From NCBI RefSeq assembly GCF_964275005.1, contig NC_092705.1, forward strand, positions 16,147,385 through 16,211,384: a stretch of 64,000 nt of DNA, in the 5' to 3' direction. The notes under the pieces were generated by a model. It worked only from the letters and a program-made list of their open reading frames with translations, was not told the origin of the DNA and did no database searches. Below, piece by piece: positions 46,998 to 64,000 of the stretch (its first letter is position 1; the number at the start of each line of letters is the position of its first letter). Origin of the DNA: Diadema setosum. Taxonomy: Eukaryota > Echinodermata > Echinoidea > Diadematoida > Diadematidae. The translations under genes and the position numbers were made by a program.

Positions 46998-47736
46998 CTG
47001 AAAGACTGGTGTGGAATCACGTTTCCAGGACAGGGGTACAACCATCAGCTATAAAAACAGGAGGGTGAAAGATAACATACAAAACAAAGTGGTCTTTCAC
47101 ACTTGACTCATAGATTACTGGTTTGTGAATATCATGTTTATCAGTAGAATTTAGAAATGCATCATTATGGATACACATGTATGGTGCATGATTTGAACAA
47201 GATAGTTCTTTGAATAAGTACAATGTATATTACTTAGTATATCTTGCAACCTAATCATATGTAAAAGACAATGTCAATGTCATGAGTTCTAAGTAGGAGA
47301 GACAGAGAACAATAGAGGAAAGACTGAACAGTGTCTAACCATTTATGGACGACAGGGAAGGATCTAAACTTGGATTTCTTAAGGATATCGCCAGATGGAT
47401 CACTTCATAGCTTCAATTTCAGATTGTGCAGTTATGCTGGCAGCTAGTGTGCATTGTGATAGCTAGCAAAGAGTGAGTGAGTGAATGCTTCCCAACAACT
47501 AACCATCCAACACATTCTGCCTGTTCTGCAGTATAGATCTACTAACTGTAGTATGGCAGGTGTCCAACACATCGACACTGTATGCTGAAACCGACATCCC
47601 ACTATTTATACTCAATAACACTGCGCGTAAAGAACAAACTTTCACGTATAAGACTATGCGCAGTGGTTTTGCATTCTTCACTGGGGATTTGAGGATGTCC
47701 AAATAATATAACTGAAAAACCAGATAATAAACAAGA
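46998..47736. other. Non-coding, upstream of GCC2 exon 1
   Basis: Presumed 5' UTR intron of GCC2. No repeat, RNA gene or coding frame is recognised. Confidence 0.35.
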
Positions 47737-48802
47737 CAAGAGACCCGCGGGTCTAGCGCTCACCCGAGTATCGCAAGTTCACCTTTCACGCAGTCACTAA
47801 TCTAAATTATTCACAGCTCTACTAAAATTTGACCAGGCTTCTCAAGTAGAAGATGAAAATGTACAATAAGGGCCGAAATTTTTAAAGATTCCTTAATTTG
47901 GGGGGATTGGGGGCCCCCTGGGGCCCTCTGGGTGGGGCATGGTGCCCATTTTGATAAATTGAGATCCTGACCCCCTAGGGATGCTACCTGCCAAGTTTGA
48001 CGAAAATCCATCATGAGGTTTTCAGGAAGAAGATGAAAATGTACAATTCAGGCCCCCATTTGGACCTTCCCAACCCCCCCCCCCCCTGCCCCCAAGAGGG
48101 GCACCCCTGGATTTGCTATGAACAAACTTGAAACTACAGTCATTAATGTACTCACTCATAGTATTATCTTAGCTCTATAACTTCTGATTCTAGAGAAGAT
48201 TTTTAAAGATTCCTTCATTTTGGGGGGTTTGGCCCCCCCCCCCCCCCCCCCGGGGCCCCTGGGTGGGGCATGGTGCCCATTTTAACAAATTGAGATCCTA
48301 ACCCCCTAGGGATGCTACCTGCCAAGTTTGGTGAAAATTGGTCACGGGGTTCTCAAGAAGAAGATGAAAATGTATAATTTAGGCCCCATTAGGACCCCTC
48401 CCCACCCCCCTCCCCTGGGTCCCAAGGGGGGCACCCCTGATTCTGCCATGAACAAACTTGAAACTACAGTCATCAATGTACTAACTCATAGTATTAACTT
48501 AGCTCTATCACTTCTGCTTCTAGAGAAGAAGATTTTTACAGATTCCTTAATTTTGGGGGGTTTGGGCCCCCCTGGGGGCCCCCTGGGTTGGGCATGGTGC
48601 CCATTTTAAAAAATTGAGTTCCTAACCCCCTAGGGATGCTACCTGCCAAGTTTGAGGAAAATCGGTCTTGGGGTTTTCAAGAAGAAGATAAAAATGTAAA
48701 AGTTTACGCACGACGGACGACGCACGACGGACGACGCACGACGGACGCCGGACGAAGGGCGATCGCAATAGCTCACTTGAGCCTTTGGCTCAGGTGAGCT
48801 AA
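47737..48802. mobile_element. Long non-coding repeat with about 2.7 tandem 330-bp units and GACGGACG tail
   Basis: The marker GGATGCTACCTGCCAAGTTT recurs at about 47980, 48312 and 48636, giving a 325-332 bp period. Each unit also has GAAGATGAAAATGTA and TGGGTGGGGCATGGTGCCCA. It begins near GACCCGCGGGTCTAGCGCTC and ends with (ACGACGGACG)n, GGGCGATCGCAATAGCTCAC and a TGAGCC...GGCTCA hairpin. The short open frames through it are not genes. Confidence 0.7.
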
Positions 48803-50144
48803 TAAACAGCAAAACAATGATACCAAATGCACATTGGAAAAGCATTAATTAAGTGCATTTCACATGTATTGTCAATATAGGGTAGGGGTGTTGGTTTCAA
48901 AATTACGGCACAAATGAGTGCGTCAAAATAACACCATAAGTGTTAGCTCTAGGGAGCAGTTATCTTGGAGTGTGTACCGCAAATCGTATTTTTATTACGT
49001 GCTTATGTCAAATTCAGAGTATTTATTATGCACTTTACCACCCTATATTATTGGAGCAAGATTTTACCCTAATCGAGCAGTGCATGCGAATTCGAGTAGC
49101 TATCAGGCACCACGGGTTCGAGAGCATGTGTTCCAATACTGTGCTGTGTGCATGTGTGGGAGATTTTACGTTGGGATGCAGTGTGTGTAGTGTCAACGTG
49201 AGTGTGCGTGATGAAAGCACTTTGTTACGGTACGCCACATGGTTGCTCTATTAGAACGCCCTTCCCTGCACGGTGTGATTGAGAAGAGACAAACAGGGAG
49301 CTGTGCATTGCCATTGGCACACAACGGAACGCAACCAGTTGTAAACTTTCATCCTTCATTCATGATTTTAAGTGAGTGGCCGCTGCATTATTATCTCAAG
49401 CAGGGGATCAATAATTGACCTATCGCAGAGGACATTATGTCCACTGCCTTGGTGAAATTATTGTGAAATAAAAAAAAAAAAAAAAATCCAAAATCTTATC
49501 CCGATTCATCAGTTTGTTGTGTTTATATCGTCTACACAATTACCGATTTACTCGCCCCATCGGCCCCGACCAGATGCTGTGCAAAGCATGCACTTGTGTA
49601 CGGTGACAGGGCTGTGTATCACACACACAAGCCTCGCCCGCGTAGGAGGTTAGCGCAATTCGTGATGGGGTCGGGATGGATGACGGCTCCAGGCATAAAA
49701 ATATTCACGCAACTGTTGTGGCTAGCCAGGATGTTCAGAAATGGAAGCTATTGTATTACAGTCTTTACTGCCAACTTTCTCACATTTTGCACCATGATCA
49801 TGGCAATTTTCTGCAATGTACATTACAAAAGTAAAGCTCGATAATCCTGCAGCGGATAGCAAAGGCACGGATTATCGCGATCGCACAGTATTCGATGTTT
49901 CAGCTACACAGCTACTGCTAGAGAAGAGCAGTGAGGCGGGCTTTTCTGCCTTTTACTCAGTGACCTTATCACTTGTCAAATGGTGTTCCATGCAGCAAGA
50001 GAACTTCACCAGCTGCTCAGTGCACAGTGGTTCATGGGATAGCAACTTGACGTAATAAGGGGAATGAGGTACCGATTATACTATATATAGGGCCATATGG
50101 CGTATGAACTGCACAATTGCCATTTTCTTTAGCTTTCTTTAAAC
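48803..50144. other. Intergenic, no recognised gene
   Basis: Contains a 17-base poly-A after TGAAATA (about 49468-49486), which could be the tail of an old retroposed copy, and CpG-bearing sequence at 49550-49690. No family-bearing frame. Confidence 0.35.
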
Positions 50145-50147
50145 TTA

Positions 50148-50664
50148 GGCTGCGTTCATCTAACTTGAGAGAGAGAATCACGTTTCAAAACGCGTTTGGA
50201 AAGGTGTTTGCACACATGGTTTGAAACGCGATTCTCGGGGAGCTGCGTTTATCTAACCATCATACAATCGCGATTCCAGTGGTGTCACTGCGCAGCTGCT
50301 TTGCGTCGTTTGACCCAGGAAGTAAAGGTCAACTAGTGAACTACATACCACCAAACATGCCTCCTCAGTCACACACAAATAATGGGTAGGCCTAGAGAGC
50401 ACAACCGGAAACAGCTAGGTGGGATTTGACCTTGAGGTACCGGTATAAATGCGTTTCAAAACAGCATCGCGTTTATCTACTCACAGAACGGCGATTGTAG
50501 TCTCAAACGTGTTTCAAAACGCCCTTTGAAAGGCATTTCAAAACGGCGTTTCTAAACGCGTTTGAAAACACGGTTGCGTTCATTTAACCCCTGAAAATGC
50601 CTCAAACATGTAAAGTAAAGGATCGTGATTCTGCCTAAGATTTTTTTTAAAGATAAACGCAGCC
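50148..50664. mobile_element. PIF/Harbinger-like MITE (517 bp)
   Basis: GGCTGCGTTCATCTAAC at the left and GATAAACGCAGCC at the right, with TTA directly repeated on both flanks (50145-50147, 50665-50667). A 3-bp TTA duplication plus GGCTGCGTT ends are typical of PIF/Harbinger. The interior carries many TTTCAAAACGCGTTT-type motifs. Confidence 0.7.
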
Positions 50665-50667
50665 TTA

Positions 50668-52150
50668 ATATTTTACATGAGATAAGAGTACAATTTTAGG
50701 CAAATTGTAAGATAACACTATAACAGTTTCTATTGATCGAAATCGTTAGGGTGTCAATGTATTGGACACTCAACCATACTACCATTTGACTACTGCTAGT
50801 TGTAGTGAGTACCTGCTTAGTTAAAAACTAAGTTAGCCTGACCAGACCGCTGTGCGGTCGCTTTGCGACAGCGGCTGCGTGTAGTTACTGCATGATTGAT
50901 GGCATGCTTAGTATGGTACTAGCTGGATTGTCTAAAACAGTAAAAGTAATTTAGAGATTAATTCTAAAAGAACTTCCATGACTCGCTATCAGTATCACTG
51001 ACACTCGGGACACGACACAACAACCAGGTCATCACTACGTGACACTGATCAGCTGATCATCTCACAAATCATATCATCAGTCACCACCACTACGCTGGCA
51101 CCAGTCACCATCCATGGACGGTCACTGCCCAGCAAAGACAAAGTGTCAAAGTTTCTAATCAAGGCAAGCATTGCTTTAATCACGATCACGATGACATCCC
51201 TGGTACATCAGCAACAGCATGCCGCCACAAACTCGTACTTATCGTAACAATTCACAAAATCTACGAAATACGATTGTTATTTTAGTAAGTTACATACCCA
51301 GTTATAAAGTTGTCGTCCCTGCCTACTGACACTGTGTACTACTACGTGGCCGCGCCGCGAAAATTCCACGTACTTAACGCGTTGTTGATAGTGCAGTGCA
51401 TGCAGTCAGTCAGTGCAAAAGCCACTCGGCTTATGAAAAACCAACAATAAAGTTTAAATTGCCTTTATTTTTGTTGTTTGTTTTTCTAGAATAGTAATTT
51501 CTTGCGTAATTGCAGTCTGTAGAATTGTTTGAAATACTAGATATTTATAGAATAAAACATGAAAGTGATTTTTCAATGATATCATATATGACAAATTTCA
51601 TTTCAGCTATATAAAAATTAATTAAGAATATAGCACTCCATACTTTATCTTCATTCGACGGAATGACAACAACTCCTCCTAGACTGCACTGATTGCACCA
51701 GTGGACTGCAGCACACCCTCACCGCACCCAGGCGCGCAGGCAGGCTGACCCAACCAAGGGGCTTACACTTGCCCGTTCGCGTTTCGAGCTCCATCCCTTT
51801 CCAGGCAGCCCAGATCACCTCCTTGGTAAAAGTATAAAACTTTACACTATAAAACTCTATCTCAACTTAAAATTATGATCATCTCGACAGCTCTAAAATC
51901 TACAGTGTAATGTTAGGGCCCTACTTCTGTTTGTTTGTTTGTTTGTTTTGTTTTGTTTTGTTTTGTTTTTGTTTTGTTTTTACTGGAGCTAGTAGAAGTA
52001 ACGTTAGCAAATTGTTAGAGAGGACTGTGCCAGTGGTGGTGGTGGAGAGCGAGCATGAGGTTCTTCCAGAGTACTGAGTAACAGAGTTAGAGATCTAGAT
52101 TTAAAAAAAAAAAAAAAAAAAAAAATGAAAAAGGTCTTCTCTAGTGTAGT
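50668..52150. other. Intergenic region between divergent genes
   Basis: CpG-bearing patches at 51340-51375 and 51720-51790 may be promoters. Simple repeats: (TTTG)n with TTTTG at 51921-51980, and A23 at about 52101. No coding frame. Confidence 0.35.
51302..51410 (-). promoter_or_regulatory. Candidate non-coding first exon / promoter of GCC2
   Basis: A CpG-containing stretch (CGCGGCGCGGCCACG on the minus strand, about 51348-51362) is followed by CTGG|GTATGTAAC, a fair 5' splice site near 51300. It would splice to the acceptor at 46998. Supported only by position and composition. Confidence 0.2.
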
Positions 52151-52213
52151 TCAGGGAGGTGAGAGGACCTCCCTGAGTAGTTCAGGGAGGTGAGAGGACC
52201 TCCCTGAGTAGTT
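52151..52213. repeat. Duplicated 31-bp hairpin unit
   Basis: The unit CAGGGAGGTGAGAGGACCTC plus CCTG folds on itself (CAGGGAGGT / ACCTCCCTG, 6-base loop) and is repeated at a 31-base period, identically. Confidence 0.85.
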
Positions 52214-52732
52214 CTAGAATTCTAATGTAGTAGGCCTAACGGTTAACTTACCAATACGGTTTAGTTTTGAGAGTAGACTAAATTCCGGTAACCATGGTAA
52301 CATGTTTCATTTAGCTAACAGAAATTGTTTCAGCGCCATCTGTGGGATCATTTCGAAATCGTCTAACGGTTGATCACAGTGCAGTGGCTAGTTATTTTCG
52401 TCAAATTTTCTATGTGCTTGTATTAAATATCTGTAAATAAATTGTAATGTAAATAGCACCAGTCTGCAAGAATCTTCAATCTATTGAAGGAGGCAGACTT
52501 AATCAGAAGAAGAAGAAGAATAGCAAAGTTAGTATACCCAGTCATTGGGTGTCCGGACAGGTTGTGGGACCGGACGCGTACTGTAAAGTGCGTCTGGTTT
52601 GACAATGACGCGCCTACATAAACAGTTGTTTGTCAGTGAGGAGCTGCGCGTAAATGCATATTCAAAGTAGAATAAGCAAGTCAGTACGCGAGAGTCTTGA
52701 GTGTCCGGACACCCAACCCCCCATCCTATATG

Positions 52733-53344
52733 CCATTTTATAAAAAGTGTTGATTAGGTACTTAATTGTTAATTGAATGATTGATTGATTGACTGATTGC
52801 TTGACTGATTGATTGTTTGACTGACTGATTTGATTGATTGATGCTTTTTATTTTGAACCTAGGACTACATAATTGTACAATTGATTTAGTTCTTTGAGTT
52901 TAGCTTTTCATCATCTCACTTGTGTAGTTGGACCTAGTAAACCCTCGATCATCGACCACTTTTTGAATGAATACCTTGTATCTTAGAAAATATCTCTCAT
53001 TTTCATCTTAATTTCATTCCACTCGAGGCAGAAAATACCGCCATTTTATAAAAAGTGTTGATTAGGTACTTAATTGTTAATTGAATGATTGATTGATTGA
53101 CTGATTGCTTGACTGATTGATTGTTTGACTGACTGATTTGATTGATTGATGCTTTTTATTTTGAACCTAGGCCTATATAATTGTACAATTGATTTAGTTC
53201 TTTGAGTTTAGCTTTTCATCATCTCACTTGTGTAGTTGGACCTACCCCTCGATCATCGACCACTTTTTGAATGAATACCTTGTATCTTAGAAAATATCTC
53301 TCAGTTTCATCTTAATTTCATTCCACTCGAGGCAGAAAATACCG
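52733..53344. repeat. Recent 308-bp tandem duplication
   Basis: 52733-53040 and 53041-53344 are adjacent copies. By eye they differ at about 3 bases plus one 4-base gap. Each includes a TGAT/TGAC tetranucleotide tract and the motif CTCGATCATCGACCAC. Confidence 0.95.
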
Positions 53345-53833
53345 CAGATTCATATCCAGGGTTCAGATTGTTGACTCGTACCGTACACGCGGAGTTCTTG
53401 GCAACAAGCACAAGTGACATTTTTCACTGTACACCGGCGCAAGCTCATCATTTTAATCGACCGCCCATTTCCCATTGAAAAGCACGTAAATCCAGTGAAT
53501 GGGCAACTACCGGTATGTTACCAATAATTACGTGTATTACTAATGAGGATTTTCTTCAATTCTTTTTCCTCCTGTTTCCTCAGGTTATTTACCTGCTGTA
53601 TCCCCATAATTTTTCTTGATTTGTATTCGTGTTCGAATGTTCCAGCGTATTGCGCCCCACCCCATACATATTTTTTATGTTAGACGCGAGAAAGCCATTG
53701 GGCGAGGGTGGTCAATCTAAAAATAGGTGGTCGATGAGGAGTAGACTGATTATACATGACACAAGCTGTGACATTCAACCAGTCCTGTTTTTAATTTAGT
53801 TTTGTGTTTTTTGATGTGTTCTTTGTTCCTCAG
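53345..53833. promoter_or_regulatory. Upstream region of the PLP-enzyme gene
   Basis: Non-coding. GTTCTTTGTTCCTCAG ends at 53833 and looks like a 3' splice site, so the coding first exon may follow a 5' UTR intron. TTATAAAT at about 53854 is a TATA-like alternative. Confidence 0.3.
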
Positions 53834-53900
53834 TTGGCTCAGAGCAGAGGCCTTATAAATTTACAATCGTCCCAAAGACCCTACTAAAGTGACAACGATC

Positions 53901-61674
<7,774 letters not shown>

Positions 61675-63099
61675 GTAAAGATCAGGATGTGGGGTTTCTG
61701 TAATTTATACTGATTAATTAGGTGATACGCTATCAGCGTATCACCTATTGTGATTGTCAAAATCTCTCTTTATTTTTTTTTATTCTTCTTTCTTTCTGGA
61801 CAATTTTGTGTCGTCAATATCTCAAGAATGACATTACGAAATAACATGACATTTTCAGTCAACATGTCTCATGACAAAATCTAGCCACAATAAGGTTTTC
61901 ATGACAGTAACATATCTATGACGTCATCTAGGCGCCATTTTGTGATTTTCGGACCTTGTCACATGATCGATCATAACTTCATAACTAGATGTCATTTCTG
62001 TATCATTTTCGGTGGACATGAAGTTCAGGTCACGCTCTATCTTACTTTTTAACGCTAGTTACACAGGTCATCATTAGGCGCGCGTAAGCGCGCGTCAAAA
62101 TTTTAAAAGGCTCAAAACGACTTCCCAATGGGAAATCTCGAAGTTTCAGACAATTTTAAGCGTTTCAAACATTTTCTCGCGTGCGCGTCCGTCCGCGCAA
62201 TTTCGCGCGCAGAGCCCGTAAGCAACATGAAAATGCAATATTTTTGACTGATTTGGATTCCTGATACTTTGAGTAATAATATCCATTGATTTCCGATCGA
62301 TTTCGACCCATAACAAAGGAATGCACTGGCGTCAAAGTTGAAATTCCGCGTGCGCGTCTTTCTGCAAATATAGTGAAAAAACATGTCTTTGTTTATTTCG
62401 CCATAGTTCTTTAAATCGTCCGTTGACCCTATATTTCTATTGCATATAACAAAAGTATATGAATTGTAAATAACATTCCAAGTATCAGTATTGGCAGGAA
62501 AACGCGATGACGTCATCATATCGTCATTTTAAATAAAAAAAGTGGAATTGATTTTTTTGAGGTACTGTTTCTGACATTCATTTGCTCGTATCTCTGTTGT
62601 TTAAGCTCAATATTACCCCAAATTCAGATATGTTGCACTTTGAACATTTGCCTTTCAAGTCCATGTGATGGTTTTGAAATATGATGACGTCATCATACTA
62701 GAAATTGTGATTAAAGGTAAAGACTCAAAATCAGACAAGTTTACGTGTTATGTCTATGGGAGGTGATTTTTTTTAAAACCATGCATTGACTTGACAACGG
62801 TTAAGCACCTTTACCTCATCTGATTTTACTCCATTTCCTCTGAAACATAAACATGTTGTAGCTGAGACAATAAGCTTTAGTAATCATGCATTTTATGTTT
62901 TCAAATCTCCTCATCAGGTTGACAATTTTGCAATTTAAAACTGAAAATGAGAATGCAATCTGTACGGAACGATTCCCAATTTTTCTTTGCAACTGTATAT
63001 TGATCGAATCCACGCTGCCACTTGTGGGAAGTTGAATAGCGCCATCACAAGTCAACACTGTCACGATAGTATTTAGATTTAAGTTTCGCACTCGATCTT

Positions 63100-63300
63100 C
63101 AGGACAGCCATGTGGCATAATCGGTTGGGCGCTGGTTGTTCATTATGCCATACCGGAAGGCGAGAGGTTCGACTCCCGCAGGACTTTTATCCGTTCTTTC
63201 TTTTTTTCTCTTTTTTTTTCGGCAGTTCAGCTTTACTCCGATGTCATTTATCGTATTATTTTATCAAGTGTACGTAACCCGTGAACACGGCTGCTCTATT
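63100..63300 (+). mobile_element. tRNA-like (SINE) module 1
   Basis: A-box-like TGGCATAATCGG at 63113-63124 and exact B box GGTTCGACTCC at 63166-63176, then a T-rich tract and GGCAGTTCAGCTTTACTCCG. No tRNA acceptor-stem pairing, so it is a pol III SINE head rather than a tRNA gene. Confidence 0.6.
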
Positions 63301-63699
63301 TCCCTTGTTTTGTATTGGAGTTTGGAGATTGGGTTTGCTTCATTAATTTTGTCACACTTAATGTTGTAAATTGCCCCTTGTTACAGTGTCCCGCTTGCCA
63401 CCTTTCGTGTGCTCTTTCCTTTTCTCTTCATTGGTTATTGTTATACTGTAACAGGATAGGTAGGAACATGTACGTTTAAATAACTTGCAGGAATGGGAGC
63501 TGAATTGATTAACTCTAGTCCAGGTGTATGGCGTCTCGCTCATCTCTTTGAAATTCCAGGTTGTTATTGTTTGACCCAATAACGGAGTTGTAGACAGGTT
63601 ATATGTTGCTATAGAGGTATCTTGTGCCACATGAATGGAAAGCATCACTGTTTAGTAGTAGTAATGAACTTTTTCATGTTGTATATGGTATAAATATTT

Positions 63700-63705
63700 T
63701 AGATA

Positions 63706-63752
<47 letters not shown>
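63700..63752. repeat. (AT)n microsatellite
   Basis: About 24 AT units between the two tRNA-like modules. Confidence 0.95.
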
Positions 63753-63758
<6 letters not shown>

Positions 63759-63784
63759 AAGATAAATTTCACATCCAATCTTCG

Positions 63785-64000
63785 GTACAGCCGTGTGGCT
63801 GTCACTTAGCGCGCTGCATGGTCATTATGCACTACCTTAGGACGAGATGTTCGAGACCCGCAGGACTCTATCATTTTTTTTTCTCTCTCTCTTTCTTTGT
63901 GTTTCTTTTGGCAGTTCAGCTTTATTCCGATCGATGTCATTTATTGTATTATCTTATCAATTATAATACCCCACGACACACAGTCGCTCAAGTTCCTTTT
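63785..64000 (+). mobile_element. tRNA-like (SINE) module 2
   Basis: Repeats the order of module 1: CAGCCGTGTGGCTGTCACTT, a B-box-like TGTTCGAGACC (about 63849-63859), GCAGGACT, a T/C-rich tract, then GGCAGTTCAGCTTTATTCCG. More diverged in the B box. Confidence 0.55.

Larger units (their letters stand above)
61720..64000. mobile_element. Long non-coding repeat element, left part (runs off the window)
   Basis: Begins with the 27-base palindrome AGGTGATACGCT-atc-AGCGTATCACCT. After it come GTGATTGTC, a T-rich tract, CGCGCGT-type alternating purine/pyrimidine blocks (62075-62220), three or so ATGACGTCATCA motifs (about 61918, 62507, 62690), and two tRNA-like modules. No coding frame. It inserts just 46 bases after the exon ending at 61674. 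The right end is not in the window. Confidence 0.55.

Noticed and set aside
47737-48802. CRISPR-like or gene-family tandem array
   Set aside because: The 330-bp units are adjacent without spacers, have no conserved frame, and sit between mobile-element-type ends.
63100-63185. Functional tRNA gene
   Set aside because: A and B boxes are present, but no acceptor stem or consistent anticodon arm can be drawn, and a diverged copy with the same tail lies 680 bp away; better read as a SINE module.
61675-64000. Remaining exon(s) of the PLP-enzyme gene
   Set aside because: No frame in this stretch carries the expected C-terminal motif (GILLDPVYTGK-like) with an acceptor in phase 1. The rest of the gene must lie beyond the window.

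Overview
The window is animal nuclear DNA: intron-rich genes with GT-AG splice sites, one minor-class AT-AC intron, no operons, and dense non-coding transposon debris and microsatellites. The encoded proteins and the repeat style fit a marine invertebrate deuterostome, most likely an echinoderm. That placement is inference from style, not a database match.

Three host genes are supported. (1) ZNHIT1, plus strand, 432-5330, five coding exons, 158 residues: a HIT zinc-finger subunit of the SRCAP/SWR1 H2A.Z-loading complex. Its third intron is a textbook U12-type AT-AC intron. (2) GCC2 (GCC185), minus strand, 46970 down to 11612, 27 coding exons joined in consistent phase to 1818 residues: a trans-Golgi golgin made almost wholly of coiled coil, with a C-terminal GRIP domain. 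One further in-phase 57-base exon may be optional. (3) A fold-type II PLP enzyme of the D-cysteine desulfhydrase / ACC deaminase family, plus strand, from 53901. Seven exons (291 codons) are seen; the 3' end lies beyond the window. ZNHIT1 and GCC2 converge tail to tail. GCC2 and the PLP-enzyme gene diverge head to head across about 6.9 kb. Nothing suggests the three proteins act in one pathway.

Layout: 1-6.3 kb ZNHIT1, with a LINE remnant and small DNA elements in intron 1; 6.3-11.6 kb non-coding, part of it probably GCC2 3' UTR; 11.6-47 kb GCC2, with a retroelement graveyard (Penelope-like and LINE pieces) at 16.4-20.0 kb and many foldback elements in introns; 47-53.9 kb the divergent intergenic region, with a 330-bp-unit element, a Harbinger-like MITE and a fresh 308-bp tandem duplication; 53.9-61.7 kb the PLP-enzyme gene; 61.7-64 kb the left part of a long non-coding repeat that holds two tRNA-like modules and runs off the right edge.

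The most notable observations are the U12 intron, three 93-bp TTAA-bounded mini-elements of identical length, two nearly equal-length (391/392 bp) TTAA elements, a 386-bp near-perfect palindrome in an intron, and the tRNA-module repeat at the right edge. I found no convincing new gene system, CRISPR array, rRNA or intact tRNA gene.
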